Part shown: in pieces, positions 43,414 through 51,248 of the stretch
How the letters are laid out: each line of letters starts with the position of its first letter
Numbering within the stretch: the stretch's first letter is position 1
Assembly (NCBI GenBank): GCA_030626025.1
Contig: DAOUPT010000006.1
Coordinates: 30,767-94,766 of the forward strand
Reading direction: 5' to 3'
Source: Anderseniella sp.
GTDB taxonomy: Bacteria; Pseudomonadota; Alphaproteobacteria; Rhizobiales; Aestuariivirgaceae
DNA: 64,000 nt
Position numbers and translations under genes: made by a program
The notes under the pieces: model-generated
Told to the model about the DNA's origin: nothing
The model's database searches: none
Seen by the model: the letters and a program-made list of their open reading frames with translations, nothing else

Positions 43414-44214
43414 GTGGCAAGCACTGAACATAACACCGCAGCGGCAACAGAAGCGGCTAAATCAGGCGCTCATGGCGGCGGCGAGGGTGGTTTGGCGATT
43501 GATCCAATGCACCAGTTCAACATTGAACGCTTTACCGACTGGCATATTGGCGGCCTGGACGTTTCGTTCACCAACGCCAGCCTGTGGATGGTGATCGGCG
43601 TTTGTGTTTCCTCTTTGCTTTTGCTGGCCGGCTCCACAAAGCTGGTGCCGGGTCGTTTGCAGTCGATCGGTGAATTGATCTATGAATTTGTCTCCAGCAT
43701 GATGCGCGACATTCTTGGCGATAGCGGCCGGGCATTTTTCCCGCTGATTTTCACCCTGTTCATGTTTGTACTGAGCGCCAATATGCTCGGCATGGTGCCC
43801 TATTCATTCACCACCACCAGTCATATTATCGTAACTTTCGGGCTGGCAGCCTTTGTTTTTGTCGGCGCAACCATTGTCGGTTTTGCCAAGCATGGCACCC
43901 ATTACCTTAAATTGTTTGTGCCCTCAGGCGTGCCAAGTGTGTTGTTGCCGATGCTGGTGGTGATTGAAGTGATCTCTTACTTTACCCGCCCGATCAGCCT
44001 GTCGGTTCGTTTGTTTGCCAACATGATGGCTGGTCACACCATGCTCAAAGTGTTTGCCGGCTTTGTTGTCGCCATGGGATTTCTGGGTGGCTGGTTGCCG
44101 CTGGCCATGATGATCGCCCTGACCGGTCTCGAAATTCTGATTGCCTTCCTTCAGGCATATGTATTCGCCGTGCTGACCTGCATCTATCTCAATGATGCAA
44201 TCAACATGCACTAA
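43414..44214 (+). CDS. atpB: ATP synthase F0 subunit a
   Basis: About 266 residues with five or six membrane helices and the essential Arg in RPISLSVRLFANMMAGHTML, which faces the c-ring proton site. AGAGGGA places the start at the GTG at 43414, though an in-frame ATG at 43375 exists. It is the proton-channel subunit of F0. Confidence 0.95.
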   Translation: MASTEHNTAAATEAAKSGAHGGGEGGLAIDPMHQFNIERFTDWHIGGLDVSFTNASLWMVIGVCVSSLLLLAGSTKLVPGRLQSIGELIYEFVSSMMRDILGDSGRAFFPLIFTLFMFVLSANMLGMVPYSFTTTSHIIVTFGLAAFVFVGATIVGFAKHGTHYLKLFVPSGVPSVLLPMLVVIEVISYFTRPISLSVRLFANMMAGHTMLKVFAGFVVAMGFLGGWLPLAMMIALTGLEILIAFLQAYVFAVLTCIYLNDAINMH

Positions 44215-44252
44215 TTTTAATCCATTACTTATCATCTAAAGGAGTTTGAACA

Positions 44253-44480
44253 ATGGAACCAGAAGCAGCTAAACTAATCGGAGCCGGCCTTGCCGCAATC
44301 GCACTAGCCGGTGCTGGTATCGGCATTGGTACAATTTTTGGCAACTACCTGTCAGGTGCGCTTCGCAACCCTGCAGCAGCCCAAAGCCAGTTCCCAAATC
44401 TGCTGCTCGGCTTTGCCCTTGCAGAAGCAACCGGCCTGTTTGGTCTGGTGATTGCACTGATTATCCTGTTCGTATTTTAA
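44253..44480 (+). CDS. atpE: ATP synthase F0 subunit c
   Basis: A 75-residue hairpin of two hydrophobic helices. The polar loop is ALRNPAAAQSQ, and the proton-binding acid is Glu58 in LLLGFALAEATGLF. A strong AAAGGAG site precedes the ATG, fitting the need for many copies per complex. Confidence 0.97.
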   Translation: MEPEAAKLIGAGLAAIALAGAGIGIGTIFGNYLSGALRNPAAAQSQFPNLLLGFALAEATGLFGLVIALIILFVF

Positions 44481-44506
44481 TTTAGCGAACAGTTACAAAA
44501 CTTGAA

Positions 44507-44536
44507 GATGATCCGCATTGAGCGGGTCATCGTTTT
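44507..44536 (+). terminator. Attenuating hairpin between atpE and atpF'
   Basis: GATGATCCGC and GCGGGTCATC pair over 10 bp (one G-U) with a 5-base loop, followed by GTTTTGG. The short T-run suggests partial termination or RNA protection, which would favour the c subunit over b and b'. Confidence 0.55.
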
Positions 44537-44621
44537 GGCTTAATAATGCTCTGTTGCAAGATGGGGCATTGGGAGCACGGGCAGTGATGACCGGTCTCTA
44601 TAAATACAGTGGTGAGCTTTT

Positions 44622-45104
44622 ATGCCTCAGTTAGATTTTTCAACTTTTGCGCCGCAGCTGGTCTGGCTGGCCATTACATTTTCGTTTCTCTATTTTATTG
44701 TCGCAAAATTTGCTCTGCCACGGATCGGCGGTATGATTGAGCAACGGGCCGACAAAATTGCCAACGACCTTGATCGGGCTCAAAGCCTGAAAGATGATGT
44801 TGACAAGGCGATTGCTTCATATGAGCAAGCTCTTGCTGAAGCCAAATCAAAGGCCCATGCGATTGCCCAGGAAACCCGCGAAAAACTCAGCGCTGAAATT
44901 GAGGCTGAACGTCAACGTGTTGATGCTCAAATCGCCGAAAAGGTAGCCGAAGCTGAAGCCGCTATTGCCAAAGCCAAAACCAAGGCAATGGGCAGCGTTA
45001 ATAAAATTGCCACTGATCTGGCCGGTGAAATTGTCGCCGATCTGACCGGAACAAAAGCCAGCGCCGCAGCGGTCTCCAAGGCCGTTGACAGTGCAGCGAA
45101 TTAG
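44622..45104 (+). CDS. atpF': ATP synthase F0 subunit b'
   Basis: A 160-residue protein with one N-terminal membrane helix (LVWLAITFSFLYFIVAKFAL) and a long Ala/Glu/Lys-rich coiled coil. It is the first of two b-type stator genes, the split b/b' form seen in alphaproteobacteria, cyanobacteria and plastids. Confidence 0.93.
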   Translation: MPQLDFSTFAPQLVWLAITFSFLYFIVAKFALPRIGGMIEQRADKIANDLDRAQSLKDDVDKAIASYEQALAEAKSKAHAIAQETREKLSAEIEAERQRVDAQIAEKVAEAEAAIAKAKTKAMGSVNKIATDLAGEIVADLTGTKASAAAVSKAVDSAAN

Positions 45105-45118
45105 GCGGAGACAAGAAA

Positions 45119-45604
45119 ATGTTTAAAACACCGGAATTTTGGGTTGCCGTCAGTTTCTTCATCTTCGTTGGATTGCTGATCTGGAAGGGCATACCGGGCA
45201 TGATCACCAGTGCCCTTGATGCCCGCGCTGAAAAAATCAAACAACAACTTGATGATGCGCAAAAACTGCGTGAAGAAGCTCAAAGCCTGCTGGCAGAATA
45301 TGAGCGCAAGCGCAAGGATGCCGAAAAAGAAGCCGAGGCGATTGTTACCCAGGCCAAAGCAGAAGCTGAAACCTATGCTGCTGAAACCCGCGCCAAACTG
45401 GAAGACAGCATGGCCCGCCGCACTAAAATGGCTGAAGACAAAATCACTCAGGCGCAGGTCGAAGCTGTCAAAGCCGTCCGCTCAGCTGCTGCGGAGGTCG
45501 CCATTACTGCTGCCACAACAGTCATAGCCAATGCCACCAAAGGTGCCAAAGGCAACAAACTGATCGACGAAAGCATTGCGTTGATCAAAACGCGGCTGAA
45601 TTAA
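45119..45604 (+). CDS. atpF: ATP synthase F0 subunit b
   Basis: A 161-residue stator subunit with the N-terminal helix FWVAVSFFIFVGLLIWKGIP and a coiled coil ending in LIDESIALIKTRLN. It forms the peripheral stalk with b'. A terminator follows about 30 bases later, closing the F0 operon; the F1 genes are not in the window. Confidence 0.93.
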   Translation: MFKTPEFWVAVSFFIFVGLLIWKGIPGMITSALDARAEKIKQQLDDAQKLREEAQSLLAEYERKRKDAEKEAEAIVTQAKAEAETYAAETRAKLEDSMARRTKMAEDKITQAQVEAVKAVRSAAAEVAITAATTVIANATKGAKGNKLIDESIALIKTRLN

Positions 45605-45632
45605 TCAGCAACCAAGTTTTTCAACAAATTTC

Positions 45633-45658
45633 AAAAGCGCCTTTCGGGGCGTTTTTTT
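45633..45658 (+). terminator. Rho-independent terminator of the F0 operon
   Basis: AAAAGCGCC pairs with GGCGTTTTT (one G-U) around a 6-base loop and is followed by a T-run, 28 bases after the atpF stop. Confidence 0.8.
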
Positions 45659-45763
45659 ATTTGTTGTAAGCAAGGCGTAGGATGCAATGCACTATATATA
45701 CACCTTAGACAGGTATCACGCAAATGGCGCAATAATGGCACCTTGTGCGTGTCTTTGAATAAA

Positions 45764-45794
45764 AAAACGCGCCTTGCAAATAAAGGCGCGTTTT
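45764..45794. terminator. Bidirectional terminator downstream of ompW
   Basis: AAAACGCGCCTT and AAGGCGCGTTTT form a perfect 12-bp stem with a 7-base loop; A- and T-runs on both sides make it work in either direction. It lies about 35 bases after the stop of the minus-strand OmpW gene. Confidence 0.85.
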
Positions 45795-45829
45795 GACTTT
45801 GTGAAACCGGGCGGTGCGTTCTTTTTTCT

Positions 45830-46489
45830 TTAGAACTTGTAACCAATGCCTGTGCCGATAATCCAGGGATTGATTTTTGCTTTCCCTCTTACAGCACCGT
45901 TGTTGACATTTGCTTTGAGGCTTACAAACACTTTTTTCACATCCAGATTGAAAGACCAGTGGTCATCGATCATGTAATCCAGCCCGGCTTGAAGGGCGAC
46001 GCCAAAACGTGGATTCTTGAGTTTGAAGGAAGAGAACGGGCCTTTGGCTTTGTCTGAGACGATCAGAGACATGTGCGGTCCGGCACCAATATATGGCTTG
46101 AAATGAGGTCCGAGATGGAAGTGGTATTGTGCGGTAAGAGTGGCTGGAACAAACCAGGTTCTACCGATGTCTGCTCCACCCTTTAATTTGAGCGTATGAT
46201 ACGTAACACCGACAATGGTTTCAAAAGCAATGTTGTCAGTCACGAAGTAGGAGAAATCAACTTCGGGAATGATCGAGTCTGATACGGAAGTATTTAGAGA
46301 TGGGGTCAATTTCTCATCGTTACTTGTAATGACCCCCAGAATGCGACCGCGGACCATAAAGCTGCCAGCCCAGTCAATCGGCGCGGCAGTGTCAAGATCA
46401 GCAGCCTGTGCTGTAGTGGAAGAAAAAGCGGTAAATGTGGTAAGCGCTAACGCTATGGCACCGGCCGCCCCTGTTATATGTGTTGTCAT
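45830..46489 (-). CDS. ompW: OmpW-family outer membrane protein
   Basis: A 219-residue protein with a signal peptide (up to about residue 29) and an eight-stranded barrel. OmpW family marks are FMVRGRILGVI at the mature start, TDNIAFETIVGVTYH, FVPATLTAQYHF, KPYIGAGPHM, and the terminal GTGIGYKF ending in the Phe needed for barrel insertion. AGGTGA precedes the ATG. A perfect FNR/FixK box lies upstream; E. coli ompW is also oxygen-regulated. Confidence 0.9.
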   Translation of the reverse strand: MTTHITGAAGAIALALTTFTAFSSTTAQAADLDTAAPIDWAGSFMVRGRILGVITSNDEKLTPSLNTSVSDSIIPEVDFSYFVTDNIAFETIVGVTYHTLKLKGGADIGRTWFVPATLTAQYHFHLGPHFKPYIGAGPHMSLIVSDKAKGPFSSFKLKNPRFGVALQAGLDYMIDDHWSFNLDVKKVFVSLKANVNNGAVRGKAKINPWIIGTGIGYKF

Positions 46490-46548
46490 TATATGTCACC
46501 TTTTTTAAATCAATAAAAACCGAGTAAAACATATTCAGGTTTTATAGT

Positions 46549-46562
46549 TTGATGTAAATCAA
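46549..46562 (-). promoter_or_regulatory. FNR/FixK box upstream of ompW
   Basis: TTGATGTAAATCAA on the plus strand matches TTGAT-N4-ATCAA exactly. Its centre is about 67 bp from the ompW start codon. A TTTACT hexamer at 46523-46528 (minus strand) is placed as a class II -10 would be. Confidence 0.65.
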
Positions 46563-46636
46563 AGTGATTGAAGTAGTCGCTGGTTGTTGTATTTTAATCA
46601 CAGCTGCGAAGTGGTTTAGACGCTTGCCAGCTAACC

Positions 46637-47656
46637 CTAAAAAACCCGCGCCACACAAAAATCAATTACTTCCAACAAGGCTGATTTGTGCGCGCTATCG
46701 GGGAAAATGTCGAGCGCATCGCGGGCGATGGTGCCGTAGTGGCGGGCGCGATCTTTGGTTTCGCTGATGGCGTTGTGTTTTTCCATCAGCTTGACAGCGT
46801 ATTTTAAATCATCGGCAGTCTGGTCGCCTTCTTCCAGCGTCCGTTTCCAGAACTTGCGTTCAATATCATCACCGCGCCGGTAAGACAGAACAACCGGCAG
46901 GGTGATTTTTCCTTCACGAAAATCATCGCCAACATTTTTGCCGATTTCAGCTTCCTTGCCGGAATAATCAAGAGCATCATCGACCAGTTGAAACGCAATG
47001 CCCAGATTGCGCCCATAAGAGGCAAGGGCGGCTTTTTCTTCCTCCGGGCGATCAGCAACAACCCCGCCCACTTCAGCTGCTGCTGCAAACAGGGCTGCTG
47101 TCTTGGCATCAATCACCTGCATATAAGCATCTTCGGTGGTCGCTGTGTTGTTAGCTGCTGCCAGTTGCAGCACTTCACCCTCGGCAATAACAGAAGATGC
47201 ATCGGACAAAATCCGAAGCGCCTCCAGCGAGCCGGTCTCCACCATCATTTTAAACGCCTGACCAAGCAGATAATCGCCAACCAGCACACTGGCCTGGTTG
47301 CCCCAGATCAACCGGGCGGTCTTCTTGCCACGGCGCAAATCACTCTCGTCAACCACATCATCGTGTAACAGGGTGGCCGTGTGCATAAATTCAACCGATG
47401 TTGCCAGCTTGATGTGGGCTTCACCATCATAACCACACATTTGCGCTGCTGCGATGGTCAGCATCGGGCGCAGACGCTTGCCGCCGGAATTAATCAGGTG
47501 ATGGGCCAGTTCGGGGATCAGATCCACATGGGATTTGGCCCGCACCAGAATGGCCTGATTGACCCGGTCCATATCCGCTTTCACCAGTTGCAACAACGGA
47601 TCAATGCTGGCCGCACTTGCGTTATCTTTGCTATCAAATGGAACAACAACACCCAC
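46637..47656 (-). CDS. ispB: Polyprenyl (octaprenyl/decaprenyl) diphosphate synthase
   Basis: A 339-residue trans-prenyltransferase. The first Asp-rich motif is LLHDDVVDESDLRRG, the second QLVDDALDYSG, with GGKRLRPMLTIAAAQMCGYD and the GDYLLGQAF segment. It makes the ubiquinone side chain; chain length cannot be set by eye. The GTG at 47656 with AAGGAT upstream gives the family N-terminus MGVVVPFDSKD. It is divergent from the methyltransferase gene, as in related genomes. Confidence 0.93.
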   Translation of the reverse strand: MGVVVPFDSKDNASAASIDPLLQLVKADMDRVNQAILVRAKSHVDLIPELAHHLINSGGKRLRPMLTIAAAQMCGYDGEAHIKLATSVEFMHTATLLHDDVVDESDLRRGKKTARLIWGNQASVLVGDYLLGQAFKMMVETGSLEALRILSDASSVIAEGEVLQLAAANNTATTEDAYMQVIDAKTAALFAAAAEVGGVVADRPEEEKAALASYGRNLGIAFQLVDDALDYSGKEAEIGKNVGDDFREGKITLPVVLSYRRGDDIERKFWKRTLEEGDQTADDLKYAVKLMEKHNAISETKDRARHYGTIARDALDIFPDSAHKSALLEVIDFCVARVF

Positions 47657-47871
47657 TGGAATAATCCTTAAGCTTAATTTTTCTGGTCTGAACACTATTA
47701 GGCCTCATCATTTTAATCAACCGCGACCGATAGACGCCAGCAAAAAAACTGTATTTCTATTGTTAAAGTCATCAACTAGATTGGTTAATAGTAGAAAAAA
47801 TGTATAATATAGCGCAAAACGAGCAGGCAGTAATAATTCGCTAACCATATTGGCGCAATATCCAAACGAAT

Positions 47872-48687
47872 ATGCAGACAAACACAGCTATATCACCAGA
47901 ACAGACCGGCGCTCCCGCGCCCAGTACTGTCCGCCCCGGATTAACCGAAGATGGTTTCCTTGATGGCCGCTTGCGCATTTTGCAACCGGAAAAAGGATTT
48001 CGTGCCGGCATTGATTCGGTATTCCTGGCAGCGACTATACCGTGTGGGCCCGGGGAAACTCTTTTTGAAGCCGGTATCGGCGCAGGTGTCGCATCGCTTT
48101 GCCTGGCCGCAAGGGTTAAAGATATTCATATTACCGGCGTCGAAATTTCCGGTCGTTATTCGATGATTGGCCAGAAAAACGCTGTTACCAACGGTTTTGG
48201 CTCCAACATCCGCTTTATTACCGGCGATGTAAAAGAAGCCCTTCGCAAGGATTTGGCCGAATGGCCTCAACATGGCTCTTTCAGTCACGCCTTTGCCAAC
48301 CCGCCGTTTTTTGACGACAACAAAATCACCAAATCACCTACCAGCCTCAAGGCCGTGGCCAACAGCTTTGGTCCCGAAGATCTCGAATTGTGGGTCAAGG
48401 TACTGGCAACCATGGTGACCCTGCGCGGCACGGTAACATTTGTTCATCGCGCCGAAGCGCTTGGCCGCCTGCTGACCGCAATGGAAGGCCGTTTTGGCGA
48501 TATTCGCATCGCCCCGCTGCATGCCCGCGAAGGTATGGCTGCGACCCGGGTGATTGTTCAAGGGGTAAAAGGCACCAAAGGGGCACTGCAATTGCTGCCC
48601 GGCTTGATCCTGCACACCAGTGGCAATCAGTTTACACCGGAAGCAGACGCGATTTTACGTGACGGCATGGCCTGGCGCTTGCGTTAG
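47872..48687 (+). CDS. SAM-dependent N6-adenine methyltransferase (TrmN6/YfiC-like)
   Basis: A 271-residue methyltransferase. The N-terminal LDGRLRILQPEKGFRAGIDS is typical of the tRNA1(Val) A37 methyltransferase group. SAM motif I is LFEAGIGAGVASLCLAARV, and the catalytic NPPF is in FANPPFFDDNK. The target is inferred from the family. It lies between polyprenyl synthase and an S49 peptidase, a conserved neighbourhood. Confidence 0.88.
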   Translation: MQTNTAISPEQTGAPAPSTVRPGLTEDGFLDGRLRILQPEKGFRAGIDSVFLAATIPCGPGETLFEAGIGAGVASLCLAARVKDIHITGVEISGRYSMIGQKNAVTNGFGSNIRFITGDVKEALRKDLAEWPQHGSFSHAFANPPFFDDNKITKSPTSLKAVANSFGPEDLELWVKVLATMVTLRGTVTFVHRAEALGRLLTAMEGRFGDIRIAPLHAREGMAATRVIVQGVKGTKGALQLLPGLILHTSGNQFTPEADAILRDGMAWRLR

Positions 48688-48695
48688 AGGCTAGC

Positions 48696-48791
48696 GCATT
48701 TCGGGTTCACAATGAATACGAAATGCCAGTCTAAGTAACTGACATTGTAGCGCTTCTGATTGAGTTTGTGATTCAAACTCAATCAGAAGCG
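48696..48791. repeat. Two consecutive hairpins after the methyltransferase gene
   Basis: The first is GCATTTCG/CGAAATGC (8 bp, arms at 48696-48703 and 48719-48726). The second is a perfect 18-bp stem, CGCTTCTGATTGAGTTTG (48751-48768) and its complement (48774-48791), with a 5-base loop. No T-run follows directly. It may end or protect the upstream transcript. Confidence 0.7.
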
Positions 48792-48854
48792 TTCTCGCGC
48801 CAATAGTTCAGTTCTTTCTATTGCAATTTACATCGATGCTGACTACTTGATGGC

Positions 48855-49691
48855 ATGATGAAAAATTTAGCCAGATTTATTCCCAAACTATTACGCCGCT
48901 CGCGTGTGGTTATTCCCGTTGTTAGATTAAATGGCGCCATCGCGGCAACGCGCCGTGGTTTGTCGCTTGAAAACGTCGGCGACGCGCTCGAAAAAGCCTT
49001 TGCCAAACCTTCAACGAAAGCTGTGGCGCTATCGATCAACTCGCCCGGTGGCTCACCGGTGCAATCGGCCCTTATCCACGATAGAATCAGCCAGTTAGCC
49101 GCCAAAAATGACATCAAGGTGCTGGTGTTTTGCGAAGACGTTGCAGCATCAGGCGGCTATTGGCTGGCCACTGCAGGTGATGAAATTTATGCCAATGCCT
49201 CGTCGATTGTTGGTTCAATCGGCGTTGTTGCTGCCGGTTTTGGTTTTGTTGAGGCCATCGATAAGCTGGGCATCCAGCGCCGGGTGTATACTGCTGGCAA
49301 GAACAAGAGCATTCTCGATCCGTTCAAACCGGAAAAAAAGTCAGATATTGACCGGCTCAAAAGCCTGCACCTTGAGATTCACAACGGTTTTATCGACCAG
49401 GTCAAATCGAGCCGGGGTGCCAAACTAGCCGATGACGATGACATGTTTACTGGCGCTTTCTGGACTGGCGGAAAGGCTAAAGAACTAGGCCTGATTGACG
49501 GTCTTGGCAATATGCACGATGTGCTGGCCGAAAAATTCGGTCCTGAAGTTGAGTTGAAAGTGTTCGAGCGCTCCAGCGGATTGCTCGGTAAACTGGGTTT
49601 TACAAGTCAGCTTAATCTAACCGCCGGGCTTGGCGATGATGTTCTTGAGAGTGTGGAAACACGGGCATTGTGGCAACGCTATGGATTGTGA
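48855..49691 (+). CDS. S49-family peptidase (SppA/SohB-like)
   Basis: A 278-residue protein of the short SppA type. SINSPGGSPVQSALIHDRI forms the substrate groove, and the catalytic Ser is in EDVAASGGYWLATAGDEIYA. A Lys further along in FWTGGKAKELGLIDGLG is conserved in the family. The N-terminus is basic without a clear signal peptide, so it is probably cytoplasmic or membrane-associated, acting on signal peptides or membrane protein fragments. A small membrane-protein gene follows. Confidence 0.9.
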   Translation: MMKNLARFIPKLLRRSRVVIPVVRLNGAIAATRRGLSLENVGDALEKAFAKPSTKAVALSINSPGGSPVQSALIHDRISQLAAKNDIKVLVFCEDVAASGGYWLATAGDEIYANASSIVGSIGVVAAGFGFVEAIDKLGIQRRVYTAGKNKSILDPFKPEKKSDIDRLKSLHLEIHNGFIDQVKSSRGAKLADDDDMFTGAFWTGGKAKELGLIDGLGNMHDVLAEKFGPEVELKVFERSSGLLGKLGFTSQLNLTAGLGDDVLESVETRALWQRYGL

Positions 49692-49745
49692 TAGAATCAC
49701 ATATCGGAATTTTTGAATACAATTTGAACACAGGGAGAGCAGGTC

Positions 49746-49925
49746 ATGGTTGTTAAGATAGTTATTGCCGTGGTTATAGCGCTGGCAACGATGGTGCTTT
49801 TCAGACAGTTTTCTGAACGGGACAAGCAAGCCCGGGCGCGTGTTAAACCTGAGAATCGTGCGGTAAAAAAGGTTAAGAACTTGATTTGGAACAAAAAAAC
49901 CAAATCATACCGCGCCGAGGATTAA
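49746..49925 (+). CDS. Small single-pass membrane protein
   Basis: A 59-residue protein: one membrane helix (MVVKIVIAVVIALATMVLFR) followed by a basic cytosolic tail ending KSYRAED. GGGAG and AGG lie before the ATG. Related genomes have a similar tiny gene between the S49 peptidase and glyQ, which supports it as real. The function is unknown. Confidence 0.65.
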   Translation: MVVKIVIAVVIALATMVLFRQFSERDKQARARVKPENRAVKKVKNLIWNKKTKSYRAED

Positions 49926-50045
49926 GACGCAGAAATTATTTTTTTCCTCGATCAGTCGTGGCGCGGCACTGTAGCGCTTGACGCCCGTTACACTGCCCAC
50001 TAGGTTGCGCGCAATCAGGTTTTCAAACGATTTTACAGGAAAGCA

Positions 50046-50999
50046 ATGACCGCCAGCGGCCTTCGTCCAACTGAGTCTTTTCAGGACATGATTCTGACTT
50101 TGCACAATTACTGGGCCGCCTATGGCTGCGTGATTTTGCAACCCTATGACATAGAAGTCGGGGCAGGGACCTTCCACCCGGCAACCACCTTGCGCTCAGT
50201 GGGAACTAAACCCTGGAAAGCAGCCTATGTGCAGCCCTCGCGCCGCCCGAGTGATGGCCGCTATGGCGAAAATCCCAACCGCATGCAGCATTTTTACCAA
50301 TACCAGGTAATTCTCAAACCTTCGCCAGCAGATTTGCAAGAGCTTTACCTCGGTTCGCTGAAAGCCATTGGCATTGATTCAGAAACCCATGATTTGCGTT
50401 TTGTAGAGGATGACTGGGAAAGCCCAACATTGGGGGCTTGGGGTCTTGGCTGGGAAGTCTGGTGCGATGGCATGGAAGTGTCACAATTTACATATTTTCA
50501 ACAGGTCGGCGGGCTTGATTGCACACCGGTTTCCGGCGAACTGACCTATGGTCTTGAGCGCCTTGCCATGTACATTCAGGGCGTTGAAAACGTTTATGAC
50601 CTGAATTTTAATGGTGGAACGGGTGACCAGCGGGTCTCTTATGGCGAGGTGTTTCTACAGGCAGAGCAAGAGTTTTCGCGCTACAATTTCGAACATGCCG
50701 ATACCGGGATTTTGTTTCAGCATTTCAAGGATGCTGAAACCCAGTGTCAGACGCTTCTGGAAAACGGTGAAACCAGTGGTGCCCATCAAATGGCATTGCC
50801 AGCCTATGACCAGTGCATTAAGGCTTCGCACGTTTTTAACATGCTTGATGCCCGCGGCGTGATTTCCGTTACAGAACGTCAGGCTTATATTTTCCGCGTC
50901 CGGGAACTGGCCAAAGGCTGCTGTGAAGCCTGGTCAAAAACCGCGGGCGGTGGATACACGCCTGATCAAAATCAACAAGGAGACACCAATGACCAGTGA
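50046..50999 (+). CDS. glyQ: Glycyl-tRNA synthetase alpha subunit
   Basis: A 317-residue class II synthetase subunit. Family sequence is clear: [20 protein letters not shown] at the start, [35 protein letters not shown], and [13 protein letters not shown] as motif 3. It forms an alpha2-beta2 enzyme with GlyS. AGGAAAG precedes the ATG. A CDGSH gene overlaps its last 11 bases. Confidence 0.97.
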   Translation: MTASGLRPTESFQDMILTLHNYWAAYGCVILQPYDIEVGAGTFHPATTLRSVGTKPWKAAYVQPSRRPSDGRYGENPNRMQHFYQYQVILKPSPADLQELYLGSLKAIGIDSETHDLRFVEDDWESPTLGAWGLGWEVWCDGMEVSQFTYFQQVGGLDCTPVSGELTYGLERLAMYIQGVENVYDLNFNGGTGDQRVSYGEVFLQAEQEFSRYNFEHADTGILFQHFKDAETQCQTLLENGETSGAHQMALPAYDQCIKASHVFNMLDARGVISVTERQAYIFRVRELAKGCCEAWSKTAGGGYTPDQNQQGDTNDQ

Positions 51000-51231
51000 A
51001 CCGGTTGTTGCCAAAAAAGGTCCCTATGTCGTTGATGTAGAAGCGGGAAAGTCATATTTTTGGTGCGCCTGCGGCTTGTCGAAAAACCAGCCCTTTTGTG
51101 ACGGTAGTCATGAAGGCACCGGCATTGTACCGGTAAAGTGGACCGCCGATGAAACCCGCAAAAAGGGCTTTTGCGGTTGCAAGGCAACCAAAGGCCAACC
51201 GATGTGCGATGGCACCCATAAAGACTTGTAG
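50989..51231 (+). CDS. Tandem CDGSH iron-sulfur domain protein
   Basis: An 80-residue protein with two CDGSH-type 2Fe-2S motifs: [16 protein letters not shown] and [16 protein letters not shown]. Each gives the 3-Cys, 1-His ligand set. It resembles CISD3/Miner2 and bacterial tandem CDGSH proteins, which carry redox-active clusters and have roles in redox or iron sensing. AAGGAG inside the end of glyQ drives its ATG, so it is translated from the glyQ-glyS message. Why it sits there is not known. Confidence 0.88.
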   Translation: MTSEPVVAKKGPYVVDVEAGKSYFWCACGLSKNQPFCDGSHEGTGIVPVKWTADETRKKGFCGCKATKGQPMCDGTHKDL

Positions 51232-51248
51232 GATAAAACTGAAACTCC

